Assembly (NCBI GenBank): GCA_026390595.1
Contig: JAPLFQ010000006.1
Coordinates: 59,519-123,518, forward strand
DNA length: 64,000 bases
From: Ignavibacteriales bacterium
Lineage (GTDB): Bacteria > Bacteroidota > Ignavibacteria > UBA10030
Direction: 5' to 3'
The notes beneath the pieces were generated by a model, which saw only the letters and a program-made list of their open reading frames with translations, ran no database searches and had not been told where the DNA came from. A program made the position numbers and the translations under genes. Shown one piece after another: positions 34,532-42,832 of this stretch (position 1 is its first letter; each line of letters begins with the position of its first letter).

Positions 34532-35518
34532 TCAAGCGGGGATGGTTTTTCGGCGGAACGACCGTTCGCTAATTCCTAACGATTGTGCGGTCTTTGGTTC
34601 GTGTCCGGCATTCTTTGCCAGTGCTCGTCTGATGATAGCTTCTTCAATGACTGACAGAGACTGGGGGAGAGAGAACTCGGTTCCCTCATCGATCATCAAG
34701 ATCATTTTCATCACCTCGAGATTTTCCCTCTCCTGAATGGATGTTTGAGGATTGACCACCAGGACGCTGCGGATGTGGGCCTTCAACTGGATGACGTTTT
34801 GTTCCCACCGCTGTTTCTGAAGTAGTTTGAGAACCCCAGCTTCCAACTTTCCGTCGCTTTTAATGCCAAGTCTCACCCGAACGCGTTCCGGGTCCGGTAG
34901 GTCCCAGCTATCCAGAAACTGATTCAAGAAATGGTTGACAAGGAGAGGTATGTCTTCCTTTCGCTTGCGCAGGGGTGGGACAGTAACGTGTTCGTATTCT
35001 CTGAGTTTGAGGAAAAAAGGATCGGTAATTCTGCCCTCGCGGTAAAGAGTACGCAATGGTTGCCTGAGAGTGAAGATGACTCTGCCGAGCACGAACTGGG
35101 GTGTGTTGGATCCAAGTCTCGTGACAGTCCTTGTTTCAAGTGCCTCTGCGAGCTGCTCCTGTAAGAAGGGATCCGCATAGTCGATGTGCTTGAGGACGAT
35201 TGTCGATGGGGGCTCGAGGCAGCTAGGGTGGTTGGTGTTGAGTTCAGGGGGACAAGCACCTACAAGCTCCAACCTTTGATCGCGTTCGCTCAAGACGCTG
35301 AAGTTGACGGAACTCAGTTTCAACGACCTCCGAGGGCCGCGGGCATGGATGGCTTTGGCAAGAAGTGTCTTGCCGACACCGGTCTCGCCGATGATCACGA
35401 AGGGCTCAGCCTGGGCGGAGAGGTAAGGAATTCTCGCTTTGAGCCTGGTGATTGCAGGGCTGCGTCCTATGATTTGCAGGGAGTCCAGGGTTCCGGTCCG
35501 GATGAGAGAGGAGAACAC
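34532..35518 (-). CDS. Sigma54-activator-like AAA protein without GAFTGA
   Basis: A 328-residue protein with the AAA domain of bacterial enhancer-binding proteins and a Fis-type HTH. Walker A is GETGVGKT; PPLRKRKEDIPLLVNHFL is typical of the family; the C-terminus (EEAIIRRALAKNAGHEPKTAQSLGISERSFRRK) is the DNA-binding helix-turn-helix. The loop that should read GAFTGA is missing: after SSVNFSVL the protein goes to LELVGACPPELNTNH, and the Walker B-like part reads TIVLKHIDYAD. It should therefore not open sigma54 promoters and may be a repressor or switch. No sensor domain. The GTG at 35518 is the best start I see, with no clear ribosome site. Confidence 0.75.
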   Translation of the reverse strand: MFSSLIRTGTLDSLQIIGRSPAITRLKARIPYLSAQAEPFVIIGETGVGKTLLAKAIHARGPRRSLKLSSVNFSVLSERDQRLELVGACPPELNTNHPSCLEPPSTIVLKHIDYADPFLQEQLAEALETRTVTRLGSNTPQFVLGRVIFTLRQPLRTLYREGRITDPFFLKLREYEHVTVPPLRKRKEDIPLLVNHFLNQFLDSWDLPDPERVRVRLGIKSDGKLEAGVLKLLQKQRWEQNVIQLKAHIRSVLVVNPQTSIQERENLEVMKMILMIDEGTEFSLPQSLSVIEEAIIRRALAKNAGHEPKTAQSLGISERSFRRKTIPA

Positions 35519-35567
35519 GGATTGACCAGCAGTGTGGCGGCAAGAGGAAGATTGTCTTGCGCCGAAT

Positions 35568-35597
35568 GGTCTCTGGACTCAGAAGGTCTCTGGACTC
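35568..35597 (+). repeat. Tandem GGTCTCTGGACTC repeat (left pair)
   Basis: Two exact copies of GGTCTCTGGACTC at 35568-35580 and 35585-35597. The same 13-mer pair is found at 36883-36911, 1.3 kb to the right. Confidence 0.75.
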
Positions 35598-35598
35598 T

Positions 35599-36204
35599 AG
35601 ACTAGATTTTGAAGAAGGGAAATGATTGCAGGGTGAGCTACTATCCTGCTAAGTGTGTGGATCCGGTGCTGAGAATACCAGAATCGCGGTGAAGTCGGGG
35701 TGTTTGAAACAGAGCATGTTGTTGAATTGTGAGATTTTGGACAAAATAAACGCGGTGCAAGATAGTGAAGACAAATAGGCCAAAGCAAATGCAAACGATT
35801 GGCAGTTTGAGCGGTTGAAAAGAAGGGAACACCTTGGAATAGAAAAGGCAGGATGTTCGATTGGGTGTGACGCCACATGTCAATACAAGGTAGCGTCAGT
35901 CATTTCTCTTGCTTCTCCAAGAGAAGGAGACCGAAATCATGACGCTCGTGTTTGAACCGCCCCCCGATTGCCGGAATGTCGGTGCGTGGAGTTGAGCAAA
36001 GCCGGTGTGGATAGGAGGAGTTTGCACCGAAATTAAACGCACGGGGTTGTTCCGCCCATCGCGCCAGCCGATGATTTCGGGGCTAGGGGCAATTGAACAA
36101 CCGTGAAGAACAAAATGCCAAGCGATTGGTGCATAAATGCAAATGGGAAAGCTTTGCATTGCGATAAGCGACATCGTATCTTCAGAGCACACAAGGGGAG
36201 ACAT
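35599..36204. other. Gene-free stretch inside the GGTCTCTGGACTC bracket
   Basis: About 600 bases; overlapping small frames exist on both strands but none has a ribosome site together with plausible composition. Nothing else seen. Confidence 0.35.
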
Positions 36205-36408
36205 ATGAAGAAGGTTCTGAATCCGCTGAGCTTCCTCAGCATCGGTGACAAACTGGAAGGACGGTTTCCCTTGTTCTCTTCGCCGGCGCCAGTGGAGAAG
36301 GATGACAGCAGGGACGCCGAAGGAATCGTTGTGTGGCCTCCGGAGGACTCAACAATCATTGAATCCGGAGAAAAGGGGACGAAAGCAGCCCGGGCGTTAT
36401 GGAACTAA
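36205..36408 (+). CDS. Small hypothetical protein
   Basis: A 67-residue protein (starts MKKVLNPLSFLSIGDKLEG, ends KAARALWN), acidic in the middle. The ATG follows AGGGGAGA with good spacing, the main argument that it is real. No motif, signal or membrane segment. Stand-alone between repeat tracts. Confidence 0.4.
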   Translation: MKKVLNPLSFLSIGDKLEGRFPLFSSPAPVEKDDSRDAEGIVVWPPEDSTIIESGEKGTKAARALWN

Positions 36409-36573
36409 AGACCAACGGAGACGTGCGGAGCCTTTTGAGACACTGGACAAAACCAGAACTTCAGCATTTACCTACCTGGGGCGAATCCCATCGCGGGGGA
36501 AAGACAGCGGCCATGGTGGTGGGGGCCGGTTCATTCTCGCCTTTCCCCCCGCGAGTTAATTTCTGCTAAAGAA

Positions 36574-36813
36574 TTAGGATTCTTCTTCCTCAATGATGAA
36601 TTCAATCGTGGGGGGAGAGACATTGGTGTTGATGCGGACATACTCCCTTTCATTGTTCTTGTGCTTCTTAGTTTGAACCTTCACCACCCCGCCGCTAATT
36701 TCTGCCCGGACGTATCCAAAGCTGTTTACCAGAAGTTCGTTTGAGTTCCTAGGAACTGGGACAGGTGTGTCAAACGGGAGCGTTGTACGCTTGAAGACCT
36801 TGGTTGAGCCCAT
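36574..36813 (-). CDS. Small beta-rich hypothetical protein
   Basis: A 79-residue protein with alternating polar/hydrophobic residues (NELLVNSFGYVRAEISGGVVKVQTKK, EYVRINTNV) and an acidic end EEEES; probably a small beta sandwich or barrel. ATG 36813 is used because the alternative TTG two codons upstream adds nothing. Directly upstream lies a strong hairpin plus T-tract (36842-36887). Function unknown. Confidence 0.45.
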   Translation of the reverse strand: MGSTKVFKRTTLPFDTPVPVPRNSNELLVNSFGYVRAEISGGVVKVQTKKHKNNEREYVRINTNVSPPTIEFIIEEEES

Positions 36814-36841
36814 ATTCAATCCGATCTGATTGAAATGAAAA

Positions 36842-36887
36842 AGACCTAAACCGACGGCCTGGATTCAGGCTGTCGCAGCTTAGGTCT
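36842..36887 (-). terminator. Intrinsic terminator or attenuator
   Basis: On the minus strand a long imperfect stem closed by AGACCTAA / TTAGGTCT is followed by TTTTTCATTT. It lies 263 bases past the abiEii-like gene and just before the small gene at 36574-36813, so it either ends the toxin-antitoxin transcript or controls that small gene. Confidence 0.7.
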
Positions 36888-36911
36888 CTGGACTCAATGG
36901 TCTCTGGACTC
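36883..36911 (+). repeat. Tandem GGTCTCTGGACTC repeat (right pair)
   Basis: Copies at 36883-36895 and 36899-36911, matching the pair at 35568-35597. The first copy shares bases with the terminator stem. Confidence 0.75.
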
Positions 36912-37149
36912 GGATAAGATGTTTGAACGTGACGCGGGGGAAATATAGCGAGTGGGAGAGGTAAAAACAACCACCGACGGTCAGCGGGAGTGAAGAATAA
37001 TCATTGCTGCTTCAATAGCAGGAATGGGCTGGCCTCATTAAAGCGAACGTTGATGGATTGGGAGCTCATTACTTCTGAGGGTCGCCAAGCCTGGAATTGA
37101 GCCATCGGAGAAGAGATGTTTAATCTGAGATCGGTTTGTTGATTCTATA

Positions 37150-38202
37150 TCATTGCAATAACTTAGAAATTACCCACCAATAATAGAAAGCCTCGGGGTT
37201 CGTGTTCTTGAGTTTGTTGAACGCTAGGAGATTCCCAGTCAATTGCTCATTTCGAAAGTCCTCGATCTTCCCTAGGCCGAAGCGATATCGATCCAGATCC
37301 GCCTCCAGCAGTCGCTTCTTAAGGACCGTGGCAATAAATGCAGCCCTGGACGCAGCGACTTTTGCATCAGGAAGCGCGAATCGTTCCGTCAGCAGGTAAG
37401 GGTGAACTGCTTTCATTCCGGCCCGCAGTTCGGTACTTTGCGGAGTGTCTGAGAAGCCTTTCAAGTCGATCCGACAGATTAGCTGACTCGTTGCGATGAT
37501 GTCATCAAGGACATCATCGGTGGTAAACGACGTGTTGCGATACGTGTTCTGCTGTGAACGAACCCGTTCAAAGGTCGAGAGAATGTCGTTGGGAAAGGAG
37601 GCGTTGTGCACAAGCTCTCCGATATCAAAGAGCTGTTTGACGATTTCCAGTGCCTTGCCTGATTCATATAACACGCCAGTCGTGTTCGGAGCATAGGCAG
37701 TGAGCTTGTCACCGAGGATGTCGTCCAGCGCGGGAACCGTTACCTGAAGGCGTTCTTTGGCGTGAAAAAGCTCATTCCGTTGGAGGTACGTCTTCTGAAG
37801 ATGGGCGTATGAGTGACTATCGCGGAGCATGTCGATCAGTACGTAGTTTACGGACGGGACGAAGATCGATTCATAAAAAAGTTTGACGTGTGTCGCCGGG
37901 ACTTTTCCCGCACGAATATCTTCTTTGACGCTCGTGAACCTGGTGCCCCGAACGGCGTTTGAAAGCGTGTTGAGCGGGATGTCGCCGACGATGTCTACGT
38001 CGATCGAAAGGCGCCTGACTTCGGGGAGGAGCAGAATCAGCGCTGTACCCCCTTTGAATACGAACGGATGCTCTAATCGCGAGAGCACACCGAGGGCCTC
38101 AAACGCATAGAGCGTCTTCTCAAGGATCTGAGGGCTTGCCTGAGGATATTGCTTGCGAAGGTTGCTGATCCATTCTTTCGAAAAACATGTCTCGTCGATC
38201 AT
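37150..38202 (-). CDS. AbiEii-like nucleotidyltransferase toxin (module 1)
   Basis: A 350-residue protein of the AbiEii / type IV toxin nucleotidyltransferase family. The signature FKGGTALILLL followed by RLSIDVDIV (GG-T ... DxD) is at residues 48-72, and a conserved ALDDILGDKLTAYAP lies further on. Such enzymes transfer nucleotides, for example onto tRNA, and arrest growth until countered by the partner. Its ATG overlaps the antitoxin stop as ATGA, the usual antitoxin-first order. Length and motif spacing look intact. Confidence 0.88.
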   Translation of the reverse strand: MIDETCFSKEWISNLRKQYPQASPQILEKTLYAFEALGVLSRLEHPFVFKGGTALILLLPEVRRLSIDVDIVGDIPLNTLSNAVRGTRFTSVKEDIRAGKVPATHVKLFYESIFVPSVNYVLIDMLRDSHSYAHLQKTYLQRNELFHAKERLQVTVPALDDILGDKLTAYAPNTTGVLYESGKALEIVKQLFDIGELVHNASFPNDILSTFERVRSQQNTYRNTSFTTDDVLDDIIATSQLICRIDLKGFSDTPQSTELRAGMKAVHPYLLTERFALPDAKVAASRAAFIATVLKKRLLEADLDRYRFGLGKIEDFRNEQLTGNLLAFNKLKNTNPEAFYYWWVISKLLQ

Positions 38203-38924
38203 TCACACACCAAGTTCTTGTCGGCGTGATGAAGGGCGTTCACCAGATTGCGACGCATTTCCCGGCGTCGCGCATATCGCAGCATGCGGGCCATGTTGAT
38301 GCGACCTGAGTCGAGAATATTCCGTGCAACCCGTTCGTACTCGGCGTTATCCATCAGCATAAGTCGGTCTTTTTCGACAAACAAGTCTACAAGGAGTTTT
38401 TCGATCGAGGCGTAATGTGCTTCGACAGGGGCCTCTGTGATGTTCGGTCGAAGAACGATTGTGCGGTCTCCTATCATGAATTGTTTCGCTGTTTCCGCTT
38501 TCCCTGGATTGGCGTAAACGTTAAAGTTCTCCCCTCGCAGATACTCAAACAGAGGCATCACGTCATCGACGTCAACGTTGAGCAAGGTAACAAAACGTAC
38601 TGGTATGTGGTGTGAGTATCCCTGTATCTGAGCCGTTGTCCAACACGAGAACGGAAGCAGTGGAAATTTCTTCGAAAGGAGAGTGACGAGGTCAGAGAGG
38701 GGGCTCGTATCCAGGCTGAAGGGTTTTTCGATTGTTGAGTACCACCCGTATCCGGCGTCATGAATCACGCCTTTTGCCTTCAGGTCGTAAGCATATTGGC
38801 GCACCGTTTGTGCCTTGAATCTGAGGGATTTCCGGGTGAGGTATTTCCTCAAGGCCTCTACGGCGAAGTACTTTCTGCCGGTAGTGAAGTTCAATATAGT
38901 GCTGCGGATATCGAGTGTTTTCAT
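38199..38924 (-). CDS. AbiEi-like antitoxin / transcriptional regulator (module 1)
   Basis: A 241-residue protein with an N-terminal winged helix (YFAVEALRKYLTRKSLRFKAQTVRQYAYDLKAKG; wing at HDAGYGWYS) and a C-terminal antitoxin-like part (EKLLVDLFVEKDRLMLM). It fits the AbiEi architecture: represses its own promoter and neutralises the cognate nucleotidyltransferase. Start ATG 38924 leaves room for the dyad operator and promoter at 38960-38991; a longer reading would run through the operator. Confidence 0.8.
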   Translation of the reverse strand: MKTLDIRSTILNFTTGRKYFAVEALRKYLTRKSLRFKAQTVRQYAYDLKAKGVIHDAGYGWYSTIEKPFSLDTSPLSDLVTLLSKKFPLLPFSCWTTAQIQGYSHHIPVRFVTLLNVDVDDVMPLFEYLRGENFNVYANPGKAETAKQFMIGDRTIVLRPNITEAPVEAHYASIEKLLVDLFVEKDRLMLMDNAEYERVARNILDSGRINMARMLRYARRREMRRNLVNALHHADKNLVCE

Positions 38925-38959
38925 CACTTGCTTACGGTGGTGGTTTTGTATGTATATCT

Positions 38960-38991
38960 GGCAGATAGACGTTCTATCTGCCACAAATATA
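38960..38991 (-). promoter_or_regulatory. Operator dyad and TAnnTTTG promoter box of AbiE module 1
   Basis: Perfect 10 bp dyad GGCAGATAGA-CGT-TCTATCTGCC (38960-38982). Immediately upstream on the minus strand is TATATTTG (38984-38991), matching the Bacteroidota -7 consensus TAnnTTTG, so the dyad covers the transcription start. Expected binding site of the AbiEi-like protein. Confidence 0.7.
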
Positions 38992-39770
38992 TTCGATTAA
39001 CGGGACACTCGCAAGAAGCGAACGGAGGTATGGATCAATGGCACATAAAGACATATGTGCCGATGCTTTAGAGCGACAGGAAGGCCTAAAATCTGCAGGA
39101 ATGGGCAATTTTGGCGAAATGACGAGAATGACGGGGAGCAGCCAGTAGGGGGGAAAAACACACGGGCGAACATCGAGAGACGCTTTCAACTCATATGTGC
39201 TTGCCAGCGGCTTACTTTGATGCTTCGAGATGAATCGTGGATGAATCGGGTTCACCGTAAGAGGACCAGTTGCACTTCAGAATGAAGTGAACCAAGATCG
39301 TGGATTGTCGATGTGTCATCCAGGAAGAGTCGCGCCCATCGCCCGATTTCTCAGATACTCCCTCGCACGTCGGGAGCATTCGGAGATCACGGCCAAGTCC
39401 GAAAGCAGCAAGCGAAGTCAGACCATTGCTACTGATTGGTTGTCATGGGGAATAGGAATCGGCTGACGGAAGCAGCAGGTGAAAAGGTGAACATATAAGG
39501 CCCTCCCGCATTATCGGAACCGTTTTCTCATCGTAAACGTTCGCGAAACAGAGAAATTTTGCGTGTTCCAGGGTCTCGACAAGATCCTCTGAAAGCAAGC
39601 GCATTTCCAGAAATCCAGGCAAGGTTTTAGTCCAATACTACAAATCAAAACAACCAGACCACTGCAAGGACCCGGGAGACAATGTTCTTGAGTTGTGAAA
39701 TACTCAGGATGTCCGCTTGTCTAGATCAATTGGGTCTCTTGTGAGGGTTACATCATGAGGAGGGTGACAG
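38992..39770. other. Gene-free stretch
   Basis: About 780 bases between the divergent AbiE module 1 and the 449-residue gene. I see no supported gene, repeat or RNA. Confidence 0.35.
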
Positions 39771-41120
39771 ATGCCTTCTATCCAGCTCCAACAGACTGAC
39801 TACGGCGGATGCAAAATGACGCCGAAGCCGAACAGTACGATCACGCTCAAGAGGGCATTACCGGACGGTCAGTGGACGGCTCCTGCCAATCCGCCGAAGA
39901 CGTTTGAAGGGAGACCGACTGCAGGCGGCAACGATATCACGCTGAACCAACCATGGGCTGAATATCAGATCGACATCCGTGCGAACCTCATCGACGCGAT
40001 CGTCGCTGCACTCCAGGGGTTGTTCAATAGTTTCTCCACGTTGCTCGCCGGGGAGATCAACAAAGGGGTAAGTGACGCGGCAGAGAGGCTCCGAGAGCTC
40101 ATAGGGGACAAATTTCGCGAACTTCAGATCACCTGGACCTGCGAATTTGAAGTTGACACTGCAACGACGGTCCTCGTTATCCACAGCCATGATTACAACG
40201 TGCAGATCACGAAGACGGTCGCAACCGCCAAGGACAGAATGAGCTGGTTGATGGATACGCGCTTGCGGATCGCCGGCCAAATGGCGGACGGTGCCCGCAT
40301 ACATGTAAACGGCAAGGCAACGCAGGTAGATTCGGCAGAGGCACATGACATGGTATCCGTCGGACCGGGGACACACACTGTGGAGTCCATGTCGAGGATC
40401 CGGTTGGACTGTGAGGGATTCCTGCACGACATAGAAAATATCTTCAACGAACTCGTGGCGGCGATCCAGGAAGGACTCAATCTTCAACAGGCCGTGGCGG
40501 ATTTCATCGCCCAATGGATCAGGGACCACACCACCACCACCATATTCGTCGGCGGGCCACCTTCAGCCGACGACGTGGAGGCGGAGCGGAAGCGAAAAAA
40601 GGAGGAACTGGAGGCGAGGATCAAGGCCGATATTAAACGGTGCGCTGACACCATCTACAAGGAACTGATCAACCTGTTGCAGGAGTACCGCGGTCAGGTC
40701 GCGATTGATAAGAGTATGGTCGAACTCGTATGTCTCAGTGAATCCGGGATAGGGAGAATTCGGACGGCTCTGCACAGTGCATCGAAGAAAGAGGTTGACA
40801 AGAACAAGGACAACAAGGGCAAGACCAGAAGTCAGATACTCAAATCGGATGAGCATGGCATGTTGATTCCGGGAAGGAAACTCATTGCGAACGACGATTG
40901 GCTGGCTATGGGGCTGACCGGAGCCGATTATTACTTCATGATTGTGCCTGCAGATCAAGTCGAGCGTCCAGTTAAGATAACGGCGTTCACCAGTCGAGCC
41001 GTGGCACCCGAGGAAACAGACGGTCTGCACATTGAGTCTCCGTTCGGTGGGGCGAACGCCGAAATAACTAAAACGACCAAGGAGGGAGGGGGGAAAGGCA
41101 AGCCGACGAATCAGGGGTAG
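39771..41120 (+). CDS. Hypothetical protein next to the restriction/CBASS operon
   Basis: A 449-residue soluble protein I do not recognise. A short basic N-terminal part is followed by an amphipathic helical region (ANLIDAIVAALQGLFNSFSTLL), a beta-rich middle (ATTVLVIHSHDYNVQITKT), a second helical region (IFNELVAAIQEGLNLQQAVADF), a charged coiled coil (AERKRKKEELEARIKADI, about 270-295) and a Lys/Gly-rich tail. No signal peptide. GAGGAGG lies 8 bases before the ATG. It converges on the nine-gene defence operon (17-base gap to its last gene). Confidence 0.6.
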   Translation: MPSIQLQQTDYGGCKMTPKPNSTITLKRALPDGQWTAPANPPKTFEGRPTAGGNDITLNQPWAEYQIDIRANLIDAIVAALQGLFNSFSTLLAGEINKGVSDAAERLRELIGDKFRELQITWTCEFEVDTATTVLVIHSHDYNVQITKTVATAKDRMSWLMDTRLRIAGQMADGARIHVNGKATQVDSAEAHDMVSVGPGTHTVESMSRIRLDCEGFLHDIENIFNELVAAIQEGLNLQQAVADFIAQWIRDHTTTTIFVGGPPSADDVEAERKRKKEELEARIKADIKRCADTIYKELINLLQEYRGQVAIDKSMVELVCLSESGIGRIRTALHSASKKEVDKNKDNKGKTRSQILKSDEHGMLIPGRKLIANDDWLAMGLTGADYYFMIVPADQVERPVKITAFTSRAVAPEETDGLHIESPFGGANAEITKTTKEGGGKGKPTNQG

Positions 41121-41136
41121 CGCTTTTTGAGACCGA

Positions 41137-42102
41137 TCAGGCCTGAGAGTTACCTTCATCCTTGCGTGGTACAGGTGGGTCTTGGCCTGGTCGGTCAGAT
41201 GTGAACGCAGCCAAGGCACCCTGATTGAGACGATTGATGATCTGGCTGAAATATACCCGGTCCGGATCTTGCGCGGCAATATCGGTTTTGCGTGTCCTAC
41301 TCACGTAACGGCCAGAAAATTGTCGCGACACGATCAATCCACTCCGCCCAGTTATCGCAATTGGCATACTCAGGTAGATTATTCCGGCCATGGTTTGATG
41401 GTGGAGGTTCTTGTACCACATTTTCTTTGTATCATCGTGTGCCCGTTTCAAAACATCCATCGCTGCATCATGACCTTCTTGCGCCGTATTCACCAGCAGC
41501 GTCTCAGAATTTGGGAGAATTCTTTTGGTGACGCAAAGAACACCTAAGCCACGAGCGGCTTTCTCCAATTGATGGTTCTGGTATCTTCTTTGCAGTTGAT
41601 GATGAATGTCATTGATTGTCCCGGCAATATCAGTTCCCGATGGTCGTTTGCATTCAACGTAGAATGCCGACTTCTCATCGCTGACAACGACATCGGCCTC
41701 ACTGTCGAAATCCACCGTGAACCCGGCTAATGCAAAATGGGCTGCTATGACCAGCTCGAAGGCGGTATTTCGTGGTTTGTGAGAAGAGCCATCTGGTTTC
41801 TCATCTACTGCGTGTTTCGGACCTTCAAGTACAACTTTGAGTTTCTCGATCAAGCTCGGAGTTTGGATACGAGAGAGCCCGAGGTGGATAAAGATAAGAT
41901 CACTGGCCTCGGCGGCTGTATCGTATGCCTCGCGATGAAATGAAGGGGGAAGGGAGAGTCTTCCTTCGGCGAGCTTCAACTCGTCGCGGTACTTCAAGAA
42001 ACGCGACCTTGAGTAGTCGAGACCGAGTGAGCGAACCCAATCGAGAGCTCGATCAAGATCTTCCAGAAGGCTCACTCTATGCAATAATGGAATATTTGTC
42101 AT
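41137..42102 (-). CDS. PD-(D/E)XK nuclease-like protein at the end of the defence operon
   Basis: A 321-residue protein. The central part carries a restriction-endonuclease-like core: TAFELVIAAHFALAG helix with Glu, DSEADVVV with the catalytic-type Asp, and AFYVECKRPSG with E-x-K. This suggests DNA cleavage or a DNA-binding relative. The ATG at 42102 was chosen because earlier in-frame starts lie inside the metallopeptidase gene; the gap to it is 31 bases. It is the ninth and last gene of the transcript that starts at 52.3 kb, so it is probably a further effector or accessory of the restriction/CBASS cluster. Confidence 0.65.
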   Translation of the reverse strand: MTNIPLLHRVSLLEDLDRALDWVRSLGLDYSRSRFLKYRDELKLAEGRLSLPPSFHREAYDTAAEASDLIFIHLGLSRIQTPSLIEKLKVVLEGPKHAVDEKPDGSSHKPRNTAFELVIAAHFALAGFTVDFDSEADVVVSDEKSAFYVECKRPSGTDIAGTINDIHHQLQRRYQNHQLEKAARGLGVLCVTKRILPNSETLLVNTAQEGHDAAMDVLKRAHDDTKKMWYKNLHHQTMAGIIYLSMPIAITGRSGLIVSRQFSGRYVSRTRKTDIAAQDPDRVYFSQIINRLNQGALAAFTSDRPGQDPPVPRKDEGNSQA

Positions 42103-42133
42103 GTAATCGAGGGCGGCGACTAAAGGGAAGCAC

Positions 42134-42832
42134 TCAAGCGAGAAACCTCTCCAATCGATCCTTCCAGAGTTCCCAATCCGGCAATATCCGTGCCTGAAGG
42201 TCGACGAAGTCTCGATTATGATTCCTATGAACAAGATGACAAAGCTCGTGGACGATAACGTATTCAATGCAGCGTCTTGGAGCTTTGATCAGTTCAGGAT
42301 TTAGTATGATTTTCCCCTTGGTGGTGCAACTTCCCCATCGTTTGGGCATTTCTCGAAGTTGGAGTTCGGTAGGTTGAACATGCATCGTTCGGAAACGGGG
42401 GAGCCACACTTCCAGGATTTCTTCGAACCGACACTCGGCATGAAACCAGTACCATTCCTTCATCAGGGATTTTACATCCGATGGCTTGTGCGACACGACA
42501 GTGAAGTACTTTCCAATGAGTCTCACTAACTCCGTTTTCCCCTTTTTGACTTTAAGCCGGTATTGCTTTCCAAGGTAGAGGTGGGTCTCTCCACTCAAGT
42601 ATCGCTTTGGAGGTTGCTTGGGATAGAATGCAAGGAAGTAGTCTCGCTGTTTCAGGATCCAAGGAGCCCGCCTTCGGACAATCTGATCAACCCTGACCGC
42701 GGGAGCACCTGCAGGAGCTTTTACCAAGACCTGCAACTCCGGAGTGACGGTAATTCCCAGAGTCTTCCGATGATTGAAGAACAGCAAGTACTCAATCTTC
42801 TTCGAGCCAAATTCAATACTTCGCTTTGTCAT
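42134..42832 (-). CDS. YgjP-like (DUF45/M48-type) metallopeptidase
   Basis: A 232-residue predicted zinc metallopeptidase of the YgjP/UPF0758-unrelated DUF45 family: the motif VIVHELCHLVHRNHNRDF holds HExxH and a third ligand, preceded by the family's PKRWGSCTTKGKI segment. DUF45 genes are often found with type I restriction genes, and here the ATG overlaps the hsdR stop as ATGA (42829-42832). In CBASS the JAB peptidase Cap3 removes E2 conjugates; this unrelated peptidase could act in a comparable way, but that is speculation. Confidence 0.85.
   Translation of the reverse strand: MTKRSIEFGSKKIEYLLFFNHRKTLGITVTPELQVLVKAPAGAPAVRVDQIVRRRAPWILKQRDYFLAFYPKQPPKRYLSGETHLYLGKQYRLKVKKGKTELVRLIGKYFTVVSHKPSDVKSLMKEWYWFHAECRFEEILEVWLPRFRTMHVQPTELQLREMPKRWGSCTTKGKIILNPELIKAPRRCIEYVIVHELCHLVHRNHNRDFVDLQARILPDWELWKDRLERFLA

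Noticed and set aside
35597..36359. Overlapping small frames on the minus strand
   Set aside because: No ribosome sites, Cys/Phe-rich random composition, mutually overlapping; only the plus-strand 36205-36408 frame is kept, at low confidence.
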